The notes beneath the pieces were generated by a model. It saw only the letters and a list, made by a program, of their open reading frames with translations. It made no database searches and was not told the origin of the DNA. Both the position numbers and the translations under genes were made by a program. From Flavobacterium wongokense (GTDB taxonomy: Bacteria; Bacteroidota; Bacteroidia; Flavobacteriales; Flavobacteriaceae), in contig NZ_JAKIHP010000001.1 in the NCBI RefSeq assembly GCF_021608265.1, positions 1,116,001 through 1,180,000 on the forward strand: a stretch of 64,000 nt of DNA. The letters run 5' to 3'. Shown here in pieces: positions 50,546-58,719 of the stretch; position 1 is the stretch's first letter; each line of letters begins with the position of its first letter.

Positions 50546-51364
50546 ATGGCAAACAAAATTGAAGTTAAAGACTTATTAGAAGCAGGTGTTCACTTCGGAC
50601 ACATGACTCGTAAATGGGATCCAAACATGGCTCCTTACATTTATATGGAGCGTAATGGTATTCACATCATTAACCTATATAAAACAGCTGCTAAGATTGA
50701 AGAAGCTAACGAAGCTTTGAAAAAAATCGCAGCATCAGGTAGAAAAATACTTTTCGTAGCTACCAAAAAACAAGCAAAAGACATCGTTGCTGACAAAGCA
50801 ATCGCCTGTAACATGCCATACATCACTGAAAGATGGCCAGGTGGAATGCTGACAAACTTCGTTACTATCCGTAAAGCTGTTAAAAAAATGGCTACTATTG
50901 ATAAAATGAAGAAAGACGGAACTTTTATGACTTTGTCTAAAAAAGAAAGATTACAAGTTGATCGTCTTCGTGCAAAATTAGAGAAGAACTTAGGTTCTAT
51001 CGCTGATATGTCAAGATTACCTGCTGCATTATTCGTAGTAGATATCAAAGCTGAACACATCGCAATAAAAGAAGCACAAAAATTAAACATTCCAGTTTTC
51101 GCAATGGTTGATACTAACTCTGATCCACGTGAAGTAGATTACGTTATCCCAGCCAATGATGATGCTTCAAAATCAATTGATAAAATTTTATCTTTAGTTA
51201 CTGACGCAGTAAAAGACGGATTAGCAAACAGAACTTCTGATGCTGCTCCTGAAGTTGATGCTGAGGATACTGTAGAAGAAGTTGCTGCTGTTGAAGCTGC
51301 TCCGGCTGTTGAAGCTGAAGCTGCTCCTGAAGTAGAAGCTACTGAGACTAAAACTGAAGAGTAA
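50546..51364 (+). CDS. rpsB: 30S ribosomal protein S2
   Basis: A 272-residue protein. ATG 50546 gives the family start MANKIEVKDLLEAGVHFGHMTRKWDPNM; an in-frame start at 50513 is less likely. The core GILFVATKKQAKDI-like region and TERWPGGMLTNF are typical. The C-terminus carries an Ala/Glu-rich low-complexity tail of about 40 residues (VEAAPAVEAEAAPEVEATE), longer than in enterobacteria but common in Bacteroidota. Confidence 0.98.
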   Translation: MANKIEVKDLLEAGVHFGHMTRKWDPNMAPYIYMERNGIHIINLYKTAAKIEEANEALKKIAASGRKILFVATKKQAKDIVADKAIACNMPYITERWPGGMLTNFVTIRKAVKKMATIDKMKKDGTFMTLSKKERLQVDRLRAKLEKNLGSIADMSRLPAALFVVDIKAEHIAIKEAQKLNIPVFAMVDTNSDPREVDYVIPANDDASKSIDKILSLVTDAVKDGLANRTSDAAPEVDAEDTVEEVAAVEAAPAVEAEAAPEVEATETKTEE

Positions 51365-51372
51365 AACAAAAT

Positions 51373-51441
51373 AATTACGAATTATGAATTAAGAATTACG
51401 GATTATTTTCTCTCGTAATTTCAAATTTGTAATTCGTAATT
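51373..51441 (+). promoter_or_regulatory. Long near-perfect hairpin between rpsB and tsf
   Basis: Outer arms AATTACGAATTA (51373-51384) and TAATTCGTAATT (51430-51441) pair perfectly, and inner arms AATTACG (51394-51400) and CGTAATT (51414-51420) pair around a 13-nt loop, with mostly pairable bases between. A T-rich run follows. It could be an attenuator, processing site or a dispersed AATTACGAATT-type repeat that set rpsB and tsf expression ratios. Confidence 0.55.
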
Positions 51442-51481
51442 TACTTTTAAACGATTTTTAAAATTTAAAAAACAAAATATT

Positions 51482-52312
51482 ATGTCAACAATCACAATTA
51501 CTGCTGCAGACGTAAATAAGCTAAGAACTATTACCGGTGCAGGAATGATGGACTGTAAAAAAGCTTTAGTAGAAGCTGAAGGAGATTTTGATTTAGCAAT
51601 TGAAAACCTTAGAAAAAAAGGTCAAAAAGTTGCTGCAAACCGTTCTGACAGAGAATCTACTGAAGGAGCTGCAATCGCGGCTGTTAATGCTGATAAAACA
51701 TCTGGTGTTGTTATCACATTAAACTGCGAAACTGACTTCGTTGGAAAAAATGAAGGTTTCGTAAAATTGGCTACAGATTTCGCTAACCAAGCGTTAAACT
51801 TTGATACTAAAGAAGCATTTTTAGCTTCTGATTTCAACGGAATCACTGTTGCTGAAAAACTAATCGAGCAAACTGGAGTTATTGGAGAAAAAATCGAAAT
51901 CGGTTCTTTCGAAAGATTGTCTGGAGCTTTCGTTGGTTCTTACATCCACGCTGGAAACAAAATCGCTACTTTAGTGGCTTTGTCTGCTAACGTTGCTGGT
52001 GCTGAAGAAGCTGCAAGAAACGTTGCAATGCAGGCTGCTGCAATGAACCCAATCGCATTGGATGAGGCTGGAGTTGATGCAGATACTATTGCTAAAGAAA
52101 TCGAAATTGCTAAAGATTTATTACGTCAGGAAGGAAAACCGGAAGCAATGATTGAAAATATTGCAAAAGGTAAACTAGGTCGTTTCTTTAAAGATAACAC
52201 TTTGGTAAACCAAGATTATATCAAAGATAGCTCAATGAGCGTTACTGCTTACGTTAGAACTGTTGATGCAGGTTTAACTGTAACAGGTTTCAAAAGAGTT
52301 GCTTTAGGATAA
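51482..52312 (+). CDS. tsf: Elongation factor Ts
   Basis: A 276-residue guanine nucleotide exchange factor for EF-Tu. Signatures: the N-terminal domain VNKLRTITGAGMMDCKKALVEAEGD, LNCETDFVGKNEGF, and the core VAMQAAAMNPIAL. Slightly shorter than E. coli Tsf. It is the last gene of the cluster and is followed by a strong terminator. Confidence 0.98.
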   Translation: MSTITITAADVNKLRTITGAGMMDCKKALVEAEGDFDLAIENLRKKGQKVAANRSDRESTEGAAIAAVNADKTSGVVITLNCETDFVGKNEGFVKLATDFANQALNFDTKEAFLASDFNGITVAEKLIEQTGVIGEKIEIGSFERLSGAFVGSYIHAGNKIATLVALSANVAGAEEAARNVAMQAAAMNPIALDEAGVDADTIAKEIEIAKDLLRQEGKPEAMIENIAKGKLGRFFKDNTLVNQDYIKDSSMSVTAYVRTVDAGLTVTGFKRVALG

Positions 52313-52329
52313 TCCATCCACAACAAATA

Positions 52330-52361
52330 AAAAAGCCCAAATCGAAAGATTTGGGCTTTTT
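52330..52361. terminator. Bidirectional rho-independent terminator
   Basis: A 14-bp stem (AAAAAGCCCAAATC with its complement) and a GAAA tetraloop lie between tsf and the convergent AsmA-like gene. Confidence 0.93.
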
Positions 52362-52363
52362 GT

Positions 52364-53908
52364 TTATACCAATATCTTCTTCAAGCCTTCCTGTATGCTT
52401 CTCCACAACAGGTTGTAAAATGATTTCTCCCTAATACGCATTACGCTGACGTGAGCAGATTTCAGTTTGTCATTGGTGTCTTTTTTGACAAAAATCTTTG
52501 CGATAAAAGTCGCCAGTTTGTTTTTCTTTTTACGGTCGTCTTTTTTGTAAATGGTAAACTTCAGGTCATCATATTCAACCTTAAATTCACCAGCACTTCC
52601 ATTGTCATTCCCGTTAAAATTAAACCGCACTTCATCAATCGTTCCTTTGGTAGTTACATTTATATAAGGTTTGGAAAACGGAATAATGTTTTCGGCGTTA
52701 AAGTTTGTAAGCCTTCCATTAATGTTAAATCCGTCTTTTTTGTCCATTACATTGAGTTTCCAATTGACATCCAATGGGCAGTCGTTCATAAACCTACAGT
52801 TGATTTTTATCTTTAAATCGGGCAGCTTTGTTTTCTTGAATCCGCTGTTGATGGATGTTGCAGTAAGGTTGAATGGATTGAAAATCAATTTGGCCGGACC
52901 AGCTTCCAAAGATTTTTCCTCTTCATATTCCAAAATCGAGTTCCTGACTTTGAGCGTATCTATTCTCAAATCGAACTTCAGATCACGAAGCATTGTGTTA
53001 TAAAACCTTCTTTTGGATTTATCGTCAACAGGTTCCAACGAGCGATAGATATTAGCAGCAGCATGTTCCAGATTGATGACACCACAATACACAAAAAGAT
53101 CGTCTTTATTAAAACCCCAATCGAGATTGGATATGTTTATCGAGTCACAACTCAACGTATAAAGGTCTTTTTCCTTAGGGATTTTTGATACAAATTCGCG
53201 TCGGGAATATTGCGGAGTCATTTTGAAACCGTCAATGCGCAAATCCGTTTTTGTGGTTTGGATCTTTTTCGTTTGATAATGATAAAATTCGTTTGGATGG
53301 TAATAAAGGCTGTCGCATCTAAATTTATAATCGCTGTATTCGAACGGAATTTTATCTTTTAATATGTTGTCATTGATTATAATCCCATCCACATTCAAAT
53401 TGATATTGTGTACGCTTAATACAGCCATGCTGTCTTTTACGCGTATCATTTTAAAGTCGCCATGGTTCACAAAAACATCTGAAACCGTGATCATCTTTTC
53501 AAAGGGTTCGACAACCGATTTTCGGATATCGGGTTCTTTTTTCCTAACGTAGAGTACCGCCTTTGGAGTTTCAACCGTGATGCTTTTGGCCTTAAGCTTG
53601 TCGCTAAACAGAAAGCGGAGCACTTTAAAGTTTTTGATTTCCACTTTATCGACCTTACTATATATACCTTCTTTATTAATAGTATCTTTCAAAGCAGCCT
53701 TCGGTATCAAAACAATATCATTGATTTTGATATTGCTGTGCAGTAGTGAAATTTCAAGGTTTTTATAAGTGATGTAATAGGCGGAATCTTTCGAGTTGAT
53801 GATCTTTGGCAATTGCGATTTGACCCAAATATTAGCCGCGATGTTAACCACAACAATCAATATTATGAGAGAACCCAATCCAATAAGGATTTTCCAATAC
53901 CATTTCAT
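52364..53908 (-). CDS. AsmA/DUF748-like membrane-anchored protein
   Basis: A 514-residue protein with an N-terminal membrane helix (about 7-28) and a long periplasmic beta-rich region of repeated two-strand units (ITYKNLEISLLHSNIKINDI, VDKVEIKNFKVLRFL, INLNVDGIIINDNI) that matches the AsmA/TamB-like superfamily and, more specifically, DUF748. Members are linked to transport or biogenesis of outer-membrane lipids and proteins. The exact role here is unknown. Single-gene transcript. Confidence 0.7.
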   Translation of the reverse strand: MKWYWKILIGLGSLIILIVVVNIAANIWVKSQLPKIINSKDSAYYITYKNLEISLLHSNIKINDIVLIPKAALKDTINKEGIYSKVDKVEIKNFKVLRFLFSDKLKAKSITVETPKAVLYVRKKEPDIRKSVVEPFEKMITVSDVFVNHGDFKMIRVKDSMAVLSVHNINLNVDGIIINDNILKDKIPFEYSDYKFRCDSLYYHPNEFYHYQTKKIQTTKTDLRIDGFKMTPQYSRREFVSKIPKEKDLYTLSCDSINISNLDWGFNKDDLFVYCGVINLEHAAANIYRSLEPVDDKSKRRFYNTMLRDLKFDLRIDTLKVRNSILEYEEEKSLEAGPAKLIFNPFNLTATSINSGFKKTKLPDLKIKINCRFMNDCPLDVNWKLNVMDKKDGFNINGRLTNFNAENIIPFSKPYINVTTKGTIDEVRFNFNGNDNGSAGEFKVEYDDLKFTIYKKDDRKKKNKLATFIAKIFVKKDTNDKLKSAHVSVMRIREKSFYNLLWRSIQEGLKKILV

Positions 53909-54013
53909 AATAATTCTCTTAGGGTTAGATGTTTATAAATGTAAGCATTAAATAAAGTAGAGGCTTATATGATTTTGTGATTTGTTTACAGAAGTAAGCT
54001 TTCTAAAAAACTT

Positions 54014-54021
54014 TATCTTTG
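54014..54021 (+). promoter_or_regulatory. -7 promoter element of tdh
   Basis: TATCTTTG matches TAnnTTTG exactly and lies 18 bp before the ATG at 54040, so the leader is about 12 bases. Confidence 0.6.
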
Positions 54022-54039
54022 TGCAAACAACAGACTATA

Positions 54040-54978
54040 ATGACTACAAAAATTTTAATCATCGGTGCCTGCGGACAAATAGGAACCGAACTCACCCAAA
54101 AACTAAGGAGCATTTACGGCAATGAAAATGTTATTGCTTCCGATATCAGAAAACTGAACAATGACATCGTTAACAATGGTATTTTTGAAGTGGTAAACGC
54201 TTTGGATTACAATCAGATTGAGCATTTGATTGAGCATTATCAAATTACCGACGTGTACCTTATGGCAGCTTTGCTTTCGGCAACAGCAGAAAAAAATCCG
54301 GCTTTTGCGTGGGATTTGAATATGAATTCGCTGTTTCACGTTCTGAATCTGGCGAAAGCCAAAAAAATAAAAAAGATATTCTGGCCTTCGAGCATTGCGG
54401 TTTTCGGGCCAACAACACCAAGGCACAATACACCGCAATATACCATCATGGAACCTACAACCGTTTATGGAATCAGCAAACAGACTGGCGAAAGATGGTG
54501 TGAATATTACCATAACATTTATGGCGTTGATGTTCGAAGCATCCGTTATCCGGGACTTATCAGCTGGTCAACCGAACCTGGTGGTGGCACAACCGATTAT
54601 GCTGTAGATATTTACCACAAGGCATTGAAGGAAGGAAAATACGAATGTTTCCTTTCGGAAAATACAGCTTTGCCGATGATGTATATGGACGATGCAATCC
54701 GGGCCACTGTAGAAATCATGCAGGCTCCGAGTGAAGCCATTAAAATCCGCTCTTCGTATAATTTATCAGGCGTGAGTTTTACACCTGCTGAAATTGCTGA
54801 AGAAATCAAGAAGCGCATCCCAGGATTTACGATTACTTATAAACCCGATTTCCGACAGAAAATAGCGGATAGCTGGCCTGCATCGATTGATGATAGCTGT
54901 GCTAGGGAAGACTGGAACTGGAAACACAAATTTGATTTGGATTCGATGACCGATGAAATGTTGGAAAACCTAAAATAA
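54040..54978 (+). CDS. tdh: L-threonine 3-dehydrogenase (SDR type)
   Basis: A 312-residue NAD-dependent enzyme that oxidises L-threonine to 2-amino-3-ketobutyrate. The start at ATG 54040 gives MTTKILIIGACGQIGTELTQ with the Rossmann GxxGxxG. The catalytic Tyr143-x3-Lys147 lies in TVYGISKQTGERW. The sequence (AFAWDLNMNSLFHVLNLAK, SWSTEPGGGTTDYAVDIY, DSWPASIDDS) follows the short-chain-type threonine dehydrogenases characterised from Flavobacterium, as I remember them. It is not the zinc-dependent Tdh. The adjacent terminator closes the transcript. Confidence 0.95.
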   Translation: MTTKILIIGACGQIGTELTQKLRSIYGNENVIASDIRKLNNDIVNNGIFEVVNALDYNQIEHLIEHYQITDVYLMAALLSATAEKNPAFAWDLNMNSLFHVLNLAKAKKIKKIFWPSSIAVFGPTTPRHNTPQYTIMEPTTVYGISKQTGERWCEYYHNIYGVDVRSIRYPGLISWSTEPGGGTTDYAVDIYHKALKEGKYECFLSENTALPMMYMDDAIRATVEIMQAPSEAIKIRSSYNLSGVSFTPAEIAEEIKKRIPGFTITYKPDFRQKIADSWPASIDDSCAREDWNWKHKFDLDSMTDEMLENLK

Positions 54979-54987
54979 ACTAAAATA

Positions 54988-55020
54988 AAAACGCTGCCCA
55001 ATTTCTTGTGGCAGCGTTTT
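54988..55020. terminator. Bidirectional rho-independent terminator
   Basis: An 11-bp stem AAAACGCTGCC/GGCAGCGTTTT with an 11-nt loop lies between tdh and the convergent haemoglobin-like gene. Confidence 0.92.
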
Positions 55021-55043
55021 TTCCTCTAAAACAAAACATAATT

Positions 55044-55625
55044 TTATTGTACGATCGGATCTCTTAATGATTCCAGTACGGCAACGATATCTGTATAAAG
55101 TTGGGTGTCGGCGGCAACGCCATTTGCAACGGCTGCCTGTCCAACATAACCTTCAAATTTAGTAAAGTCGGCATTGGTTGATACCACTCCCATCCTTGGA
55201 TTTACAGCAGGGTTGTGCGCAGAAACCATATCCCTTCCGGAATAGGTATTCACCGCATTGGTTCCGCCGGTATTGAATGAAAAGAAATCGGTTAGATTAT
55301 CTACAAGTATTGCCAGATTGGTAGTGTTTCCTGCTCCAACTTCTGTTAAAAGTGGTGCGAAATGCGCGCCTAAGTTGCCTGAAGCACTCGACTGCACATC
55401 TGCAACGATAAGTCCAACAGTTGAATTTATTACTTTACGATAGCTCAAACGCCCTTGTTCAATCATCTGTCCCGGGTTATCAGGATCCGAAACCATTGTT
55501 GTTCCTCCCAATCTCGCGTAGATTGAAGCTGGTGGAGCCGGATCATTGTCATCGCTGCTACACGATGTAAATGTCAATGCCCCAAATACTAATGCACAGA
55601 GTGCAAATTTTGAATACTTAGTCAT
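55044..55625 (-). CDS. Lipoprotein with group I truncated-haemoglobin-like domain
   Basis: A 193-residue protein from ATG 55625, with a lipoprotein signal (KFALCALVFGALTFTSC) and a Ser/Asp linker. The domain starts SIYARLGGTTMV, like the N-terminus of truncated haemoglobins, and contains NTYSGRDMVSAHNPAVN with a candidate proximal His at about residue 137, then DFTKFEGYVGQAAVANGV and a final LESLRDPIVQ, all in the group I order. An Asn/Thr-rich insertion lies before the E-F region. An exported, lipid-anchored globin is unusual. It is the second gene after the ferredoxin-fold protein at 55651. Confidence 0.75.
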   Translation of the reverse strand: MTKYSKFALCALVFGALTFTSCSSDDNDPAPPASIYARLGGTTMVSDPDNPGQMIEQGRLSYRKVINSTVGLIVADVQSSASGNLGAHFAPLLTEVGAGNTTNLAILVDNLTDFFSFNTGGTNAVNTYSGRDMVSAHNPAVNPRMGVVSTNADFTKFEGYVGQAAVANGVAADTQLYTDIVAVLESLRDPIVQ

Positions 55626-55650
55626 AGTTTTTATATTTAAGATTAATAGA

Positions 55651-56079
55651 TTAATTGAAAACTCCCTGAACGAACTTGGTAAACTTATAGCTGGCACCAT
55701 CTCTGTTCATAACAGGACAAACCTGTTTATTGGCAAAGGCAGCAGGCAGAATAAAACGTTGTGCGTTGTAATGCCCGGTAGCCATGAGTTCATCATATAC
55801 TTTTTTGGAATCGGCAATTCGGTTATCGTGAAAATAAACGACTACGTTCCTTTTGACAATGATGTCGCTTTTTACTCCGGGAATGCCGTGCAGTTTCTGG
55901 GTAATGTCAACGGCTGCAATAGAATCAAAAGGCTTGTCAAAATCAATTCGGCTTACTTGTATTGTAGCGCTTTCTACTGGCCTTGCAGTAGCAATGTGGT
56001 AAACTAATATGGCAAACATCAAAAGGAAAAACCCTAAGATGCTTAGCAATGCTATTTTTACTTTTTTATTAATTTTCAT
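55651..56079 (-). CDS. Membrane-anchored HMA/ferredoxin-fold-like protein
   Basis: A 142-residue protein with a basic N-terminus and one membrane helix (MKINKKVKIALLSILGFFLL..., 9-29), followed by a domain DITQKLHGIPGVKSDIIVKR, NVVVYFHDNRIADSKKVYDELMATGHY and a tail with one cysteine (NKQVCPVMN). The beta-alpha-beta-beta-alpha-beta order matches heavy-metal-associated domains, but the metal CxxC is absent. It is 25 bp upstream of the haemoglobin-like lipoprotein gene and is likely in the same operon. Confidence 0.6.
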   Translation of the reverse strand: MKINKKVKIALLSILGFFLLMFAILVYHIATARPVESATIQVSRIDFDKPFDSIAAVDITQKLHGIPGVKSDIIVKRNVVVYFHDNRIADSKKVYDELMATGHYNAQRFILPAAFANKQVCPVMNRDGASYKFTKFVQGVFN

Positions 56080-56189
56080 GATGTTATGTTTTTTGGTCTG
56101 AATTCATCTACGCAAACAAAAAAAGCTTGGTTTTTTAATTGCCTTATTTTTTTACTGTTTATTCTCCTTCTAAATAACATCGAAAACAA

Positions 56190-56221
56190 AAAGCGCTGTT
56201 CTTGACACGAAACAGCGCTTT
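56190..56221. terminator. Rho-independent terminator
   Basis: An 11-bp stem AAAGCGCTGTT/AACAGCGCTTT with a 10-nt loop. In the minus direction it ends the transcript of the 35-residue peptide gene. Confidence 0.88.
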
Positions 56222-56352
56222 CTTTCTAAACAAAACCAAACACCCGAAGTCCGTAGGACGAACTGTGCGGAGCAAAACATCAAGTAATTTTAGGGCTCTT
56301 ACTTGGTTTTAGGAATGCCTAAGCATATTTGTTTTACAGAGGAGCAAACAGG

Positions 56353-56460
56353 TTACACCGGAGCAGTGAAGGCTAAGTAAAATACCAGGAACACTAACGC
56401 GATCATAGCTATAAAAGCAGTAGTTCCAAATAGGAAATTAATTTTTTTGTTGATGTTCAT
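56353..56460 (-). CDS. 35-residue membrane peptide
   Basis: Minus-strand ATG at 56460 opens a 35-codon frame ending at TAA 56355-56353: basic start MNINKKINFLFG, one hydrophobic helix AFIAMIALVFLVFYLAF, and the end TAPV. It resembles the N-terminal anchor of the protein at 55651 (MKINKKVKIAL...HIATARPV), so it may be a small paralogue or a truncated copy. A terminator 130 bp downstream fits a real transcript. The rest of the 56080-56534 gap, apart from this and the terminator, shows nothing I can support. Confidence 0.5.
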   Translation of the reverse strand: MNINKKINFLFGTTAFIAMIALVFLVFYLAFTAPV

Positions 56461-56533
56461 GAGTCGTAGAATTTGGGTTTCTGAGACTCATTTACGGGGA
56501 AAAAAACAATACGGTTTTCAAGAAACAAAAAAA

Positions 56534-57034
56534 TTATTTTTTATTTCTTAATTCACCCATCAGTTGTTCTTCGATAGGAGCTTTTATTTTTACGACTGCA
56601 TCTGAAGTGTCATTTGGGATTGTCATCGAAAGTACATAATGTTTTATTTTCCATTTACCTTTCTGTAAAACCAAAACTCCTGAACCACGGCAGATTTTCA
56701 TTTGAGTGCTGAGCAGTTCGTCAAACCAGGCTAAGGTTTTATCATCGTTAAAATAAACATGTCTTTCTATAGCTGTAAAACTCCAGGCTTTTCCTTTGTC
56801 AAAATAAGGTTTTGCATACGCCTGAAAAGCGGTTTTGGTCCAATTTTCGGTAGCATCAGTTCCAATGAAAATGGCGTCATCGGTCATTGCGTCAAAATAA
56901 TTATTGAAATTGGCTTCAGCCGCAGCTTTGTGCCAGGCGTCAAGTGTTGCATTAACTTGGGATTTAACCTCGTTTTGTGCAATTGCCGCATTGGCAAAAA
57001 ATGTGATTCCTATAAAAAGAATGATGTTTTTCAT
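56534..57034 (-). CDS. Exported SnoaL/NTF2-like (DUF4440-type) protein
   Basis: A 166-residue protein from ATG 57034, with signal peptide (KNIILFIGITFFANAAIA). The mature domain has the NTF2-like pattern: VNATLDAWHKAAAEANFNNY, MTDDAIFIGTDATENWTK, FQAYAKPYFDKG, WFDELLSTQM and GSGVLVLQKGKWKIKHYVLS. Proteins of this fold bind or transform small hydrophobic ligands; the ligand is unknown. A frame extending to 57064 has an earlier in-frame start that is less plausible. Confidence 0.8.
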   Translation of the reverse strand: MKNIILFIGITFFANAAIAQNEVKSQVNATLDAWHKAAAEANFNNYFDAMTDDAIFIGTDATENWTKTAFQAYAKPYFDKGKAWSFTAIERHVYFNDDKTLAWFDELLSTQMKICRGSGVLVLQKGKWKIKHYVLSMTIPNDTSDAVVKIKAPIEEQLMGELRNKK

Positions 57035-57141
57035 AACCGTTGGATTGAGCGTTTGGAGTAACATTGTAACAGTAAGTAAATATACTTATTTAATGTAGTA
57101 TTACTTTTTGTATTTTTATAAAAGAAATTAATGATAGCTGT

Positions 57142-58716
57142 ATGAAAAAAGCAAAGGGTTATGGTTTTTTAATTGTACTTTTTGTGTTGGTCATTTCCCT
57201 GACCAGCTGGTTTTGCGATAAGAAAAAGGAAACTGCGATGGTAAAAAAAAGGCCGTCGAACAGCTTTGTTGTTTCTTTTGACAGCAGCCTTGTCAGCACT
57301 TTTTATGCAAAATATCCAAAATTGATTCTTTACAAAAAACAAGTCAACGAGCTTTATGAGAAAAACAGTTTCGATTTTATCTGGTACGATAAAAAGGGGA
57401 GGAAGGAAACGGCAGATGTAATCTACAACAAAATCAATAATCTATCACAGGAAGGTGTTCAGGCTAAACTGCCTTATAAGGAAACCGTAGACAGCCTGCT
57501 CCAAAAAGCGACAACCAAACCCGATGTGGACACCGAATTATTCCTTTCCAATTATTATTTCTTCTATGTCAATAAAACACTACAGGGAATTGACAGCACC
57601 AAGATGAAGGAACTCGAATGGTATCTGCCCAGAAAAAAACAAACCTATATTGGCTATTTAGATTCGCTGTTGATAGATCCAAAATTAATGGAGAACAGCG
57701 AACAGCACATCAGCCAGTATTACAAATTAAAAACGGTACTTCAAAAATATAGGGACATTGAGCAAAAAGGAGGTTGGGATTCGATTAAGGTGCCAATAGA
57801 TTTTAAGCAAATCAAACCTGGCGACAGTTCTGAAGTGGTTGCAAAAATAAGAACCCGATTATTCCTTACCGGAGACATAGCCGAAGATTCCGGAAGGCAG
57901 CTTTACGGCTTTGCACTGCAACAGGCGGTTTTAAAATTCAAAAAACGCACCGGCTATACTTTGGACAAAACAATCCTGCCGAAACACATTGACGAAATGA
58001 ACGTACCAATCAGCCAACGCATCAAAACCATTATTGTGAATATGGAGCGTTGCCGTTGGATTTCTCCCGAACTAACTAAGGCTAAGGAATATATTGTCGT
58101 CAACATTCCTTCGTATCGACTGAATTATTACAAGGAAGGAAAAGTCGCATTGACCTCCAATGTTGTGGTTGGAACTACAATGAATAAGACGGTTATTTTT
58201 AGTGGCCAGATGAGTTTTATCGTGTTTAGCCCTTATTGGAACGTCACACCACACATCATCAAAACCGAAATCCTGCCCGAAATGGAAAAGGACAGGAATT
58301 ATTTGGCAAAACACAATATGGAATGGAATGGCGGAGCAGTAAGGCAGAAACCCGGGAAAAATAACTCATTGGGATTGGTGAAGTTCCTGTTTCCAAATAC
58401 CAATAACATTTATCTGCACGATACGCCTGCAAAGAGTTTGTTTACTTCCGAAAAAAGAGCCTTCAGCCATGGATGCATCCGTGTGGAAAAACCCAGGGAA
58501 TTGGCCGAAATGATCCTAAAGGATGATCCGCTCTGGACACCCGAAAAAATAGACAAAGCGATGCACAAGGGAAAGGAAAACTGGTATACCCTCAAAAACA
58601 AAATCCCGGTTTACATTGGCTATTTTACTTCGTTTGTTGATGAAGAAGGCAACATCCATTTTTATAAGGATATTTATGAAAAGGATGAGCAGCTCGCAGC
58701 AATGCTGGTCGAATAA
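57142..58716 (+). CDS. L,D-transpeptidase (YcbB/LdtD-like)
   Basis: A 524-residue exported enzyme with an N-terminal membrane anchor (9-23), an N-terminal catalytic-domain partner, a peptidoglycan-binding-like segment (KPGDSSEVVAKIRTRLFLTG) and a YkuD catalytic domain. The active site is SHGCIRV, Cys445 with His443, preceded by IYLHDTPAKSLF. Such enzymes make 3-3 crosslinks or attach proteins to peptidoglycan. Length and layout fit the YcbB group. It overlaps nothing and is convergent with the next gene. Confidence 0.92.
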   Translation: MKKAKGYGFLIVLFVLVISLTSWFCDKKKETAMVKKRPSNSFVVSFDSSLVSTFYAKYPKLILYKKQVNELYEKNSFDFIWYDKKGRKETADVIYNKINNLSQEGVQAKLPYKETVDSLLQKATTKPDVDTELFLSNYYFFYVNKTLQGIDSTKMKELEWYLPRKKQTYIGYLDSLLIDPKLMENSEQHISQYYKLKTVLQKYRDIEQKGGWDSIKVPIDFKQIKPGDSSEVVAKIRTRLFLTGDIAEDSGRQLYGFALQQAVLKFKKRTGYTLDKTILPKHIDEMNVPISQRIKTIIVNMERCRWISPELTKAKEYIVVNIPSYRLNYYKEGKVALTSNVVVGTTMNKTVIFSGQMSFIVFSPYWNVTPHIIKTEILPEMEKDRNYLAKHNMEWNGGAVRQKPGKNNSLGLVKFLFPNTNNIYLHDTPAKSLFTSEKRAFSHGCIRVEKPRELAEMILKDDPLWTPEKIDKAMHKGKENWYTLKNKIPVYIGYFTSFVDEEGNIHFYKDIYEKDEQLAAMLVE

Positions 58717-58719
58717 TAG

